Shown here one piece after another: positions 1 through 10,520 of a stretch of 64,000 bases of DNA. The first letter of the stretch is position 1. Each line of letters begins with the position of its first letter. Below the pieces are notes generated by a model. It was not told where the DNA came from and made no database searches. It saw nothing but the letters and a program-made list of their open reading frames with translations. Position numbers and translations under genes: made by a program. The stretch comes from Bicyclus anynana (lineage: Eukaryota > Arthropoda > Insecta > Lepidoptera > Nymphalidae): contig NC_069095.1 of the NCBI RefSeq assembly GCF_947172395.1, forward strand, positions 8,742,001 to 8,806,000, given 5' to 3'.

Positions 1-1268
1 CGAAAAGCGCAGGACATCAAGCTGGTCAATAATGTTGATGATGGATAATGGTGAATACTAATATTCTTCAAGAACATTTTCGTCATTTTTACTAATAATA
101 CCAGCTCTATGTACGAATATACTATACATAGTTAGTTACACTATGATTCTCAAATTGGACATTTCACGAAAAGTATAGTTCCCTAACAGCCAGCGACATT
201 TTCACGTTCATTGTACTTGAGATGTAATTGCGGCGACGCTTGCATCCGCGGGCTTTATTGCCCATATCAACTTCGGCTCTGTGCGGATGCAGTTATAAAA
301 TTATTATTTGCCGCCGTATTAACTGTCAACCCGCCTTTTTATTAGTCGTCGACTCATTGTTGTGTGTTTTAAGTAGGTGATTTAAAATTTTAGCTTGCTT
401 CAAATGTTTTAATGGTATATTAAACCATTGTGCGAGTAATATCAAACTGATTGATGATGAAAATAAGACTTTATGTTAAACTTGAAAAATTCGATTTGAA
501 ATTGGTTGAAAATTATTATAGCTGCTAATCTCATTTTTATTGTTCCATAGTCCACAAGGAACCCTTATACTTTCGTCAGGTCCGTCTGTCCGTCCGTGGT
601 TTAGCGCAGAGACTATTTCTATAATAATGAATATGTACATTGAAAATGTGAACAAAGTCGTAAAAGAAAATCTTGAAGAATATTTTTTTATGGTACCTAC
701 CCAGCATGTAAAGTGGGGATAATTTTTTTTTTACTCGTATATCAGGATATCGTTGGATAGGTCTTTAAAAGATATGAGGGGTCTTCTTGCAATACTTTTC
801 GACTTTAGGGATCTGTTTGTAAAATATTAAGCTTTTAAGAGCTAATTTTTGTTAGATTTAAGTGTCTCCTCCCTCTACCGGCTAAACGGTTATTTATGGA
901 TACGTAAAAAAATCACAAAAGTAGGATATAAATGAAATTATAAGGAAATATATAACGGCTATTTAGCATTCGCTATTTAAAGAGTAATAGTCGACCAACT
1001 TAAATAATAGGTACGTTATTTAAGTTGGTAGTCGAAAATTGCATACTAATTCTAGTGATAATTAAAAAGATAAAGTTGTCAGTAAGATAACTCAGAGTTT
1101 ATTAAAACTGTACTGTATTGTATTGAATAATTGTACAGATGTATGAGAAACTGGATCATTGTATCAAGTGGTATGAATTTCCTTTTCCTTGGGACGGCTT
1201 CGTTAAAATTCCATCCTTCGCCACTGGTATCGAAGTGCTACTTTCAAATCTGTCAAAGTCAAAGTTTG
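1..1268. other. AT-rich flank without recognised gene
   Basis: No coding exon or known repeat was recognised. The one ordered structure is a perfect 13-bp inverted repeat (CCAACTTAAATAA at 995-1007 and its complement at 1016-1028, 8-base loop). Confidence 0.5.
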
Positions 1269-1533
1269 ACGGCCGCGTGGCGCAGTGGGTAGTGACCCTG
1301 CCTTCTGCATCCACGGCCGTGGGTTCGATTCCCACAACTGGAAAATATTTGTGTGATGAGCATGGGTGTTTTCCAGTGTCTGTGTGTATTTATACATTAT
1401 ATAAGTATTTATATGTAGTCTATAATTGTATATCAACTATCTTAGCACCCATAACACAAGCTACTCTGTATGCTTACTTTGGGGCTAGATAGCGATGTAT
1501 TGTTTAAGTATATTTAAATCGCGAGTCACTCAT
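1269..1533 (+). repeat. tRNA-derived SINE, family A (Metulj-like)
   Basis: The head carries tRNA-like A and B boxes (GTGGCGCAGTGGGTAGTG and GGTTCGATTCCC), followed by a non-tRNA body ending in the segment TTACTTTGGGGCTAGAT. This arrangement is a common butterfly SINE; the Metulj name is from memory and unconfirmed. It is not a functional tRNA because the acceptor and anticodon stems do not pair. Confidence 0.75.
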
Positions 1534-1565
1534 CTACACCTTGACATTTTTAGGACGACGTCTAT

Positions 1566-1636
1566 AGTAGTATAGTATTACTAGAAGTAATACTATATAT
1601 ATAGTATAGTATTACTAGAAGTAATACTATACTACT
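1566..1636. repeat. Double palindrome TATAGTATTACT-AGA-AGTAATACTATA
   Basis: Two copies of a 27-base hairpin (12-bp arms, 3-base loop) lie at 1571-1597 and 1605-1631. A third, slightly degraded copy lies at 1818-1868 beyond a LINE fragment. It resembles the arms of a palindromic MITE. Confidence 0.75.
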
Positions 1637-1644
1637 CCGTCCTA

Positions 1645-1812
1645 TAGTATTATCATCATCATTAAATCAGCCGATGGACGTCCACTGCAGGACAGGCCTT
1701 TTGTAGGGACTTCCAAACATCAAGATACTGAGCCACCTGCATCCAGCGAATCCCTGCGACTCGCTTGATGTCGTCAGTCCACCTGGTGGGGGGTCGATCA
1801 ACACTGCGCTAG
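1645..1812 (-). repeat. RTE-type LINE 3' fragment
   Basis: On the minus strand the sequence encodes a decayed RTPTRWTDDIKRVAGIRWMQ-type segment, the C-terminus of a family of RTE endonuclease/reverse transcriptases. It ends in a GAT-rich microsatellite tail (TCATCATCATT on the plus strand). It lies between two blocks of palindromic sequence. Confidence 0.75.
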
Positions 1813-1817
1813 CTAGT

Positions 1818-1868
1818 CCTATACTATAGTACAGTATTACTTCTAGTAATACTATACTATACTATAGG
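1818..1868. repeat. Third palindrome copy
   Basis: CAGTATTACT-TCT-AGTAATACTATA with CCTATACTATAG outside on both sides. Same unit as 1571-1631, so the LINE fragment appears to sit inside a palindromic element. Confidence 0.7.
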
Positions 1869-1932
1869 ATTAGCAAGCGCACTACGTCCGAGGGTAGTAT
1901 GGTTTGTAAGCGCAGACCTATTTCATGCAAGT

Positions 1933-2232
1933 TACGTTACGTTATCAACCCATATACGGCTCACTGCTGAGCTCGAATGAGAGGGGTTAGGCCAATAGTC
2001 CACCACGCTGGCCCAATGCGGATTGGCAGACTTTACACACGCAGAGAATTAAGAAATTCTCTGGTATGCAGGTTTCCTCACGATGTTTTCCTTCACCGTT
2101 TGAGACACGTGATATTTAATTTCTTAAAATGCACACAACTGAAAAGTTGGAGGTGCATGCCCCGTACCGGATTCGAACCCACACCCTCCGGAATCGGAGG
2201 CAGAGGTCATATCCACTGGGCTATCACGACTC
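1933..2232 (-). mobile_element. tRNA-derived SINE, family B, complete with 10-bp target duplication
   Basis: Read on the minus strand: tRNA-like head (GATAGCCCAGTGGATATGAC, B box GGTTCGAATCC), a body with TTTTCAGTTGTGTGCATTTT, and a tail ending GGGTTGATAACGTAACGTA. TCATGCAAGT is found on both sides (1923-1932 and 2233-2242), so the insertion is whole and fairly recent. Confidence 0.88.
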
Positions 2233-2242
2233 TCATGCAAGT

Positions 2243-3402
2243 ATTACTCTTTAATTTTATGGCTTTTCTATGGCTGAAGTCCAAATGTGATGTAACAAGA
2301 GCACACGGCTAAACAGTCATTTGCTACACCATTGTGGCGAATATATCCGAATGCTCCGTTGAATTTGGACGGCTTGCACTGGGAATCGAGAAATGTTGAT
2401 ACGACTCATTTGAAAGGTATACGCTCACTTTAACTTTGTTTACTGCCTCGCTGTTCTAGGAGTTCAAGTCTTGGAACAACGAGGCTATGAAATATTGAGC
2501 TTTTCTTACAAAATCAAACATTATTACTCTAGGCCCGCTAACATATACTATTCCTCCGATAAGGAGGGAGGCTTAACCCTGACATAAAAATGATAAAGAT
2601 GTTTATGAATTACCGACAATTATAAAAAAACAGCTTAAGAAGTATATCAATTTGACTGCAACCAGTAGACACTAGTACAGTGTAGTAATTTTATTTTATT
2701 CTGGTTTAAAAAAAAATCGCTATCGAGAAAAATTTTTTGCGGTAATTCACATCAATGTTTTAATAAAAGCCACCAAGAATGTCTTTTGCGATGGAAGTTA
2801 TATCCATCCCTCTCAGCCGAGTTCAGATATTGACAGAAAGCGCCCTTAAAATGTACATTTTTAAGTATGTTACGCTACTACATGTTTAATTCTATCTTTT
2901 CGGCTCAACGACAGAACATTTGCGCTCACCGAGATCTTACATGACGCTTCTATTATCGACAGCCAATAAGACAGTCAAAAAAAATGCTAACTGTAATGCT
3001 AAAAAAACCCTGTTTTGGAATGGAAACCTAGTCATCACTAGTGAGCGAAGACCATTGTACGGTTTGACAATAAAATGCTGTATTTGGAAGTATTCCAAAC
3101 TTCAAAGAAAACGTTTAGAGAAATAGAAATAGAATTCAAAAGTTTCAATTTCTATTTTTAAAGAATAAAAAGATACTTTGAAAACTGTAGAAGTACTTTT
3201 ATTGCTGTGTTGCCTTGATAATTTTGTATTACAATAGATAATAGGCAGCTATTTCACAAAAAATCATAGAAATCCAGCTAGTTAACTAATATAGTTTTTA
3301 CGCGTATCGTAATCACTAAAGCTAACAATCAAAGCCTACGACCAACATTCCTTCTATTAAATTGATAGAAACTGAAGCTTGAACATTCGGATGATAAAGG
3401 AA
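2243..3402. other. Unassigned non-coding sequence
   Basis: No supported exon or repeat was identified. Open frames are short and lack recognisable motifs. Confidence 0.4.
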
Positions 3403-3490
3403 AAGGCCAGCATAGTGGATAATTGACTCGAGGAGAGGAGACTCGAGCTCAGCAGTAAGCCGAATATGGGTTGAATTTTAATGATGAATT
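3403..3490 (+). repeat. SINE family B, 3' tail fragment
   Basis: Contains GGCCAGCATAGTGGA and GAGACTCGAGCTCAGCAGT followed by GAATATGGGTTGA, the 3' end of the family B SINE. The tRNA-like head is missing. Confidence 0.7.
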
Positions 3491-3587
3491 AAAATAAATG
3501 AACTTGGACTTTAACTTTGACTTTGGCTTTATCCTGGAAAAGTCCATAATTCCCAAAGGATTCAAATAAAGAATTCCACGGGCGTAC

Positions 3588-3675
3588 GCTAGTATGTATT
3601 AAGGTAAGTACATCATACTACCCAGTAGTTTTTAGGTAAGCTAGTATGTTTTAGGTACATCATACTACCCAGTAG
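3588..3675 (+). repeat. Short tandem duplication
   Basis: GCTAGTATGT...TACATCATACTACCCAGTAG occurs at 3588-3628 and again at 3640-3675, the second copy being 5 bases shorter. Confidence 0.85.
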
Positions 3676-5119
3676 ACAGTCGATGGGAAAATTATTTCCC
3701 TGTCGGCACGTCGGACATTTGCGAGGTACCTACGCCTGTTTGTAGGCTCCGCCGGCCAATTCGCACTTACCTCGTAAACCTGCGGTTACCCAGTACAGTC
3801 GCTAACTAAAGCGGAATGCTTAATATAATTTTTTTTAAGAATAAAAATTACCATATTTTTTTTAAATGTGGTTAATCCTTTTTTCTGACAAGCTTGTGCT
3901 AAGAATGTAAGACATCAGTCCAACGATTGGACATCGCTTAAATACACATCTTTCACGCTTCTTATCCATGGAATTCTCCAGACTTAATTAAAATTTTTTT
4001 TTTTTAAGTTTAATCAAAATGTGTTATCTGACAACAGTAAAACAATAAAGAGTAACGTCTTATGTATAAAAACTCAATAGGTAGTTACTAGTAAGTATTG
4101 TTTATATAATAATTTATATTAGTTACAAGCGGATGCCCGCGACTTCTTCCACTAGAAATTTAGTGTAGTGTAGAATATTTAGTCGTGTAAATAACTATAA
4201 ACACTTCAGAAAACACTGTTATCTTAAAATCACAGACAGATACTTCAAGTTTATTTTATTGATGATGTGTTGATGATTAATATATTTATAACAAATGATT
4301 ATGCGTAGATTCAAAACTACTTAAGGCAAAATATCAACTGTTCATTAGATTATCTTAAGCACTTATCAAATTAGTAAGTACCTACTTTCATTTAGATGAT
4401 ACGTAAAACGAAAATGTTATCTTTACTAATTTTATAAAGAAGAAAGATTTGATTGTTTGTTGGTTTGCATTGAATAGGCTCCGAAGCTAATGAACCCATA
4501 AAAATATATTTCACTGTTAGGAAGCTACACTATGCCCGAGTGCTATAGGCTATATTATATTTTCAAAAAAATTAGGGATCCTTCATAAAACTTCAATAAT
4601 GTAACCCAATATTACCTAAAGGGAGATTGGTAGAGCAGAAGTACACATAATAAGTTAGTTTATTAATTGGAGGGGAATGGGAATATTGGTCATATTATTA
4701 AAAAAAAAATATGGCAAATATTCTTTTAAAAAAAAATAATAAGTTATAACTTAATAAGATATTTTTATTGTTCACACAAAACTTTTCCGCACGACAGTAT
4801 CATCGTCGATAGCTCTCTTCGATTCGAAAACACCGCAAGCTCTTTACAGCGCGGGGCCATATCGCACCCACTAAAATGGAATTGATCACAAAATACACTC
4901 TATACTTCATATTGAGAGGCTGTAAAACCACTAAATAAGATGCCGTCAAATATTGCAACTAACGGAGAGAGAAAGCGTGGGAGATTCGTCGAAAAACATA
5001 ACAATATTTTTAGCTTTCTAAGAACTGTTTTCCGGAAAGGAACAAATAACATTTTCTTTAAATCACGGTTTAGTACCTACTACGTTATAATAACTGTTAT
5101 TTACCAATTATTGATTAGT
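3676..5119. other. AT-rich sequence, faint repeat relic at about 4430-4580
   Basis: No gene seen. The stretch around 4430-4580 (TTTTATAAAGAAGAAAGATT... GCTATAGGCTATATTATATT) looks like an old Helitron or related relic but has no clean ends. Confidence 0.35.
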
Positions 5120-5164
5120 TAATTCAGTTAGCGGTGTTCGAGGAACGGTGGTGGTGGTGTGAAT

Positions 5165-5518
5165 TAGGTACCATTTGATAGTGATCAATAAAAAGTGAAA
5201 AAACACCACCAAAAACACCGTAAGCACGCCAACTCACATTGAAACAGCGTCGTGAAAATAAGCTCCTAATCTCATATCACGAAAGAGGTCTAGCACTGTA
5301 GTGAGCCAAAACATCAAACAAAAAACCATCATAAGTGACCCCCATATTCAAATTTTACCTATTCACGATACATCCCAAAATTTATATGTGTACCAAATTT
5401 CAACTGGATTGGTCCAGTACATTCGGAGGAAACAGACAGACATTATAATGTGCGCGAGTGGGATTATAAGGGTTCCGTTTTTGTACTACGTACGTTCGGA
5501 ACCTTAAAAAGGCTTTAA
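5165..5518 (+). repeat. LINE 3' end ending in GGTTCCG...CGGAACC hairpin
   Basis: The segment ends GGGTTCCGTTTTTGTAC...GTTCGGAACCTTAAAAA, a hairpin plus A-rich tail I recognise as a frequent non-LTR LINE 3' terminus in Lepidoptera. 5221-5260 also resembles a SINE D tail. Confidence 0.6.
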
Positions 5519-5919
5519 ATCCAAATGAATCAAAATAGTATTTAGGTTACATAAAGCATTTTATTTACAAAGTGGAAAAGCTCAATTATTGTTTGTGGCA
5601 ATTTGCTAGCGTACAATAAAAGTAGAGTGCCTCATGCATACCCTTATAACTCGCTGTTAGTAAACGCCCTTGACTTCGTCTGTGAAAAAATCAATTTTTC
5701 CAGATTTTTTTTCTACGCCATAGGTATACTATGTATATACAGACATGCATAGCCTATTTTTCGCTCAAAGCTATGCTCAACCAATCTGTGATACCCGAAT
5801 CACCGTAAGTAACTTTATAGTTAAAGGTAAAAGTGCACAATTACCGGATCTAGTACTAGTTTATATCCTGTAGGATTACCCAAGGCATTGTCACGAGAAT
5901 TACGGGCGAGCCGCCAACC

Positions 5920-5991
5920 GGCTCGTTGGTCTAGTGGTATGATTCTCGCTTCGGGTGTGAGAGGTCCCGGGTTCAAATCCCGGACGAGCCC
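5920..5991 (+). tRNA. tRNA-Pro (anticodon CGG)
   Basis: A 72-base cloverleaf: acceptor GGCTCGT pairs with ACGAGCC, discriminator C, A box TGGTCTAGTGG, anticodon CGG at 5952-5954 in loop TTCGGGT, and B box GGTTCAAATCC. No intron. Compared with the copy at 9242 the anticodon stem has a G-T pair in place of G-C and the D loop has AGTGG in place of AGGGG; neither breaks the fold. A TTTT run lies at 5996-5999 as a possible Pol III stop. Confidence 0.93.
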
Positions 5992-6113
5992 ATACTTTTG
6001 TTTCTATATTTTTATTTAATATTTGTCATCTTACTTTGTTTCAAAGTTAAATCGCATTAGAACTAATTATTTACACTGGCAGTAATTTTCTTTGTTTCAT
6101 GGAAATTCTTTTT

Positions 6114-6265
6114 AACCCCCGACATAAAATGAGGGGTGTTATCAGTTTGACGTGTCTGTCTGTCTGTCTGTGGCACCAAGGCTCCCGAACAGATGAAACG
6201 ATTTCAATTTAGTTTTTTTTGTATTAAATAAAGGTGACTTACAGGCGACTGTTCTTAGACATGTT
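6114..6265 (+). repeat. Retroelement 3' repeat with GTCT microsatellite
   Basis: Starts AACCCCCGACATAAAATGAG and runs GGTGTTATCAGTTTGACGTG, (GTCT)n, GCTCCCGAACAGATGAAACG. Related copies lie at 30934-31075 (plus) and 12600-12890 (minus). Confidence 0.7.
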
Positions 6266-6274
6266 TTTTTGTGA

Positions 6275-6348
6275 TTCTTTCAGTGTTAGATAGCCCATTT
6301 GTCAAGGAAGGAATTTTACGGGAACGGGAACCACGCGGCGTCAGCTAG
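6275..6348 (+). mobile_element. Helitron family A, 3' fragment
   Basis: Carries TTAGATAGCCCATTTGTCAA, then CCACGCGGCGTCAGCTAG and host T. CTAG is the Helitron 3' terminus. The 5' half is missing. Confidence 0.75.
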
Positions 6349-6469
6349 TAACTATATAAAAAATCAAGATTCAAATTATTATATCGTCCGCCCACTATTT
6401 CGCCCGCGTGGAAACCCTGAATCATGTCATTGTTTATTATATTATATTATATATACGTATCTATATACC

Positions 6470-6662
6470 TTCCATGGAATGGCGATCCCGTACCGAAAAG
6501 TGTTGGTCGATCCCTCACTAGGTGGACCGAGGACATCAAGCGGGTTGCAGGGAGCCGCTGGATGCTGGTGGCCCAAAACCGTTTTGTTTGGAAGTCCACG
6601 CAAGATCCAGCTATATCCAGCATTGGACGTCCATCAGCTTATAACGATGATGATGATGATAT
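6470..6662 (+). repeat. RTE-type LINE 3' fragment
   Basis: Encodes VGRSLTRWTEDIKRVAGSRW followed by MLVAQNRFVWKSTQ, the C-terminal tail of an RTE endonuclease/reverse transcriptase. Ends in a GATGATGATGAT tail. Not a host gene. Confidence 0.8.
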
Positions 6663-7229
6663 ACCTTCTTCTTGAATAACTCTATCTATTGCTAAATCTG
6701 TTGCATTAAAATCCATTGCATATTTTAAAAGATCCAAGCGTAAAACGCGGGAAGTGACTTTGTTTCATATACTTACTATGTAAAGACACCACTTTCATAT
6801 TATCTTGATATAATATATGCATATTTACAGGTACAACAATTAAAAGAACGAGAATCCAAATGATGTAAAGGTACATTTGTTTTAGTTCTATAGTGTATTA
6901 AATTAGCAATTAAGCAGATTGAATGGGCCTAATATATTAAATACAGTCAAAATAATGCCACAACTTATACCAACTGCCATCGCGTCTCATTCATAACAAA
7001 ATACGGTATGCTGTTATAAATAAGAACGGTCGTGCCTGAGAACCGTAAGAAAGAGTAATGATACATTAATGAGCCAAAGAAAACACGTATGCTCAATATA
7101 TTACAGCTTAATTACCTATAGATTATACTTATCACTGACGCGACACGAAAGAAAAATGCTTTATTTGGCCTGATGAAATGTATCCAATATTTACAAGTCT
7201 ATTAATAAAATTTTGGTATGCTAGATATA

Positions 7230-7746
7230 CAGGGTGCTCGGGAGTATTTACCATAACTTCAAGGTGGTGTTGTTGTTGTTGTTGTTGACAAGTCCACTTA
7301 AAGGAGCGGAACTACATAACTTTTTTTTAAACTAAAAACAAAACTTTATATATGTAAAGTGATTCAAATAAATCCGGCTATCCATGTAACACACGCCTTT
7401 ATCGATCCTTGCATTTTAAGTTACGTAGGTAATCGTGGTGATAAAACTGTCAATATACGTTAGCTTTTAGCGATGTCTGTTCTGTGGTCAATATCGACGA
7501 AATATTGCAACTGGGACTCCGCACTTTCTAAATAAGCTACTCCTACTTCATAATATTATTTATCAATTTGGCTAGGTTATAATATAAGGATGCGATATTA
7601 GGGACACAATTTAAGACCTATTTACAAAAGACATATTTTTTACTCCGAAACTATTCATTTTAGAAAACATGTTGCTTAGACATTTTTAATTAATTTTCCT
7701 TAGAGAAATAACCTTAGAGTTATGGGAAATACTCCCAAGCACTCTG
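7230..7746. mobile_element. MITE of 517 bp with about 38-bp terminal inverted repeats
   Basis: Left end CAGGGTGCTCGGGAGTATTT and the complement of the right end CAGAGTGCTTGGGAGTATTT match closely and continue through CCATAACT...AAGGT. TATA flanks both sides (7226-7229 and 7747-7750), giving a TA or TATA target duplication. The interior has a (GTT)n run at about 7267-7286 and no transposase frame. Confidence 0.85.
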
Positions 7747-7811
7747 TATAAGCTTCCGTTACATTTTAACTTTGGTATTTTACCACAATAGTTTTATATA
7801 AGCACTGCTTT

Positions 7812-8005
7812 ATCTATACTAATATTATAAAGAGTTAAAGTTTATGGTGTTGTAGGAGGTAATCTCTGGATCTATTGAACCGATTTTGAAAATTCTTTTA
7901 CCATTTGAAAGCCACGTTATTTGTGAGTGTCATGGGCTATATTTTATCCCCGTATTCTTACAGGAACGGAAACTATGCAGGTTAAACTGTGAAGCGTCGG
8001 CTTGT
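7812..8005 (+). mobile_element. Helitron family A relic
   Basis: Begins TCTATACTAATATTATAAAG and continues through GAACCGATTTTGAAAATTCT and ATGGGCTATATTTTATCCCC to a degraded 3' end near GAAGCGTCGGCTTGT where CTAG has been lost. Confidence 0.75.
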
Positions 8006-8021
8006 ATAGGTATGATATTGC

Positions 8022-8110
8022 ATCGTTGGTCCAGCGGTAAGTCTGTGGCTTCGGATCATGATGTCCTAGGTTCGAATCCGATAGTTTTCTACAGCCTGCT
8101 TATTCTGTAG
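8022..8110 (+). repeat. SINE family D, tRNA-like head fragment
   Basis: CGTTGGTCCAGCGGTAAGTC and GGTTCGAATCC are A and B boxes of another tRNA-derived lepidopteran SINE; a longer copy lies at 37797-38095. The stems do not fold as a working tRNA. Confidence 0.65.
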
Positions 8111-8892
8111 TTCGTATAAGTTTAAAAAAACTCGTTTGATAGATATCCTCCATCGATCAATAGATCGACCAGTTAAGTAATACTTTAGTAAATTTAGTGA
8201 AAAACGGATAGATATCTTGTATTTTATATTTATACTTAATCATTATCACAATGTAACATTATAGTTACGAGTAAAATTCCACTAGGAAAAATTTACCTAT
8301 GGCAGGACTACCAAATTGCCACGGTGCATACTCGTTCGCTGGGGTTTAAAGGGCCCAATTTGTCACGGGCCCCAGCTATTCAATATAGTTACGCCACTGG
8401 GTTTGAATGTTATTGATATTTTCAGTATCAGTTCATAGCCAAATTATAAAATAAATAAAAGTTGATAGTAGGTATAATCGTTAACTGAACAATTGATTTA
8501 AGATAACCTTTTAACTTACAAGATTTGGAAACTCGTGCTATATGTTATGATTTAGGTACAAGTATATTAAAATTTAAATCGCTAACATATAGCAATCTGA
8601 TTATTCAGCTGTTATCTTTGTTATAGTATGCGCATTATCATCTGAGTCGTCCGGTCATAAAAGTCAAAAAAGATAGGAATGTGCAGCGCGCCTACCTGCG
8701 CACCCTAATTATCGATAAACGGCTACCTGCGCACGTGCTAATGATGAGTCAATAATGATTTGGACGATTCTGATTGGTCGGTTTCTAATGTAATTGCATT
8801 GCGTATTTTTTTTGCTATAAATGTGTTTACTGCAATTAAATAAATACATTCATGTGTTACTCGTTGCGCACTATGGATACTAATATATAATA

Positions 8893-8943
8893 AATTTGGC
8901 AGAAGACGAAGATTCTGATGATGAAGACTCAGATGAAGATTAA
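8893..8943 (+). pseudogene. Short acidic C-terminal-like coding tail
   Basis: In frame NLAEDEDSDDEDSDED then TAA at 8941-8943, with an AATAAA about 90 bases downstream (near 9034). The frame is closed by a stop just upstream at 8881-8883. It could be the decayed acidic tail of a transposase or a host protein, or chance. Function unknown. Confidence 0.25.
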
Positions 8944-9241
8944 TTTTATTTAGTTAATAATTATATAATATGAAATATGTATTATATTAAATCAAATATT
9001 GTTAATTTTTTTAATTTTGTGAACAAGATACGATAATAAACTTTACTTATCGATAATGTCTTTCATTGTTACACCCTTCACTAGACGGCTCCATAAGACC
9101 CATAAGTGCAAGCGAGATAGATATAGAGAAATGATTTATGGCCCTAAGACTCAGTTGTTAATGCTATTAGTATAGTGTTACGTATAAGGCTTTTATAGCA
9201 CGATTTCGAAGTGTCTCTAAATTTCGTCAGTGACATCAAGC

Positions 9242-9313
9242 GGCTCGTTGGTCTAGGGGTATGATTCTCGCTTTGGGTGCGAGAGGTCCCGGGTTCAAAT
9301 CCCGGACGAGCCC
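9242..9313 (+). tRNA. tRNA-Pro (anticodon TGG)
   Basis: A 72-base cloverleaf with fully paired acceptor stem (GGCTCGT/ACGAGCC), A box TGGTCTAGGGG, anticodon TGG at 9274-9276, anticodon stem CTCGC/GCGAG and B box GGTTCAAATCC. TTTTT follows within a few bases as a Pol III terminator. No intron; discriminator C. Confidence 0.96.
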
Positions 9314-9319
9314 TCTTTT

Positions 9320-10245
9320 TAAATTTTACTACTAGTTTTATTAACACTAATTAATATCAATTATAACGTAATTTTTATTATTTCCGAAAATACTCTTTAC
9401 ATAAAACAAAATAAAAAGTCTTATGCAAGATATCATTATCCGGTACAGGCTTCGAGGTGAATGCGTTAACAAACTATTGTAAATAAACAAATAAAACATC
9501 AACAAGGATAATATCAACTACGATAAAAGTCAACAAAGCCTGTTATTTTTTAGAAGCACCCCTGTGATCAAGCGGTCAAATTTTAATAAATCACTTCCTG
9601 CTCCAATATCGATATTATTTCAAATCCAGATAAAGTTCCACGTATCAGACGGAAAAATAGAACAAGTAACGAGCCAATCCGTATTTATTTCTCGTACAAT
9701 CTTATCGAGGTATCGCCTCAAATTACCGTGTACCGTACGGTTATGGAAATTCCACAGATATAATATTTTGGAAATGCCAATTTACATGTGCCATAGGAAC
9801 CCACGCGTTGTAATCTCATACTGTTATTTTTTTTTAGTTCAATAAATTAGGAAAGAAAATCTATCATTGAATATCGAAAGTCAAAAGGTGAGGAATTTGT
9901 GATATTTTAACAAGCGGATATATATATTTTTAACCGGTTTTCACAGTTCAGTCACAACGCCATCCACGTCCACGCAGACTTTTGATTTTTTTAAGGAAAT
10001 CTTAGGTTCTTAGTTTATGGTTTTATTCATAATAGAATAGTTTGTGCCAGATCGTCCGGGAAAGTTGACCCATGCTTATTTATGCCATTATAGCAAAAAT
10101 GCTGTGATTACTCAGCCCTTTAGGTATGCATGGCATGGATTGCTAGTGTAGTTACAGAAAGCAGGCTTAGCTTCTACCTATACCAGAGGTTGAAGGCCTC
10201 AGGGCAATGTAAGTACTGCAGAACGACTTCGACGTCATTTTGACT
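9320..10245. other. Unassigned sequence after tRNA-Pro(TGG)
   Basis: No exon or named repeat identified. An open frame at 9564-9845 shows no known motif. Confidence 0.35.
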
Positions 10246-10520
10246 ACCCCCGTGAGTGAGTATGCTCGGTGGATTTACAAGACGAAGGACCTGGGTTCGA
10301 TCCCCGCCTGGGCCGATTGAGGTTTTCTTAATTGGTCCAGGTCTGGCTGATGAGGGGCTTAAGGCGTACTGCCAATGATTTAGCGTTCCGGTATGATGTC
10401 GTGTAGAAACCGAAAGGGGTGTGAATTTTCATCCTCCTCACAAGTTAGCCCGCTTTCATCTTAGATTGCATCATCACTTACCATCAGGTGAAACTGTAGT
10501 CAAGGGCTAACTTGTAAAAA
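10246..10520 (+). mobile_element. tRNA-derived SINE, family C
   Basis: Degenerate tRNA-like head, then B box GGGTTCGATCCCC, body TTTTCTTAATTGGTCCAGGT and GAAACCGAAAGGGGTGTG, and tail CATCATCACTTACCATCAGG ... CTAACTTGTAAAAAATAATA. Other copies lie at 11278, 45815 and 46112. Confidence 0.85.

Noticed and set aside
1139..1492. Open frames of 77 and 117 codons on both strands
   Set aside because: Both are translations of the family A SINE; no protein motif.
1977..2312. 111-codon frame with PRTGFEPTPSGIGG
   Set aside because: Runs through the tRNA-like head of a family B SINE; the same false peptide appears at 14188, 47071 and 48093.
6640..6662. GAT microsatellite as an independent feature
   Set aside because: It is the simple-sequence tail of the RTE fragment; similar tails occur at 1645 and 33800.
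8022..8110. A third tRNA gene
   Set aside because: A and B boxes are present but the acceptor and anticodon stems do not pair; it is a SINE head. The same holds for heads at 1269, 46112 and 47181.
9144..9347. 67-codon minus-strand frame reading RARPGFEPGTSR
   Set aside because: It is the antisense of the tRNA-Pro gene at 9242; this peptide pattern is a known artefact of tRNA genes.
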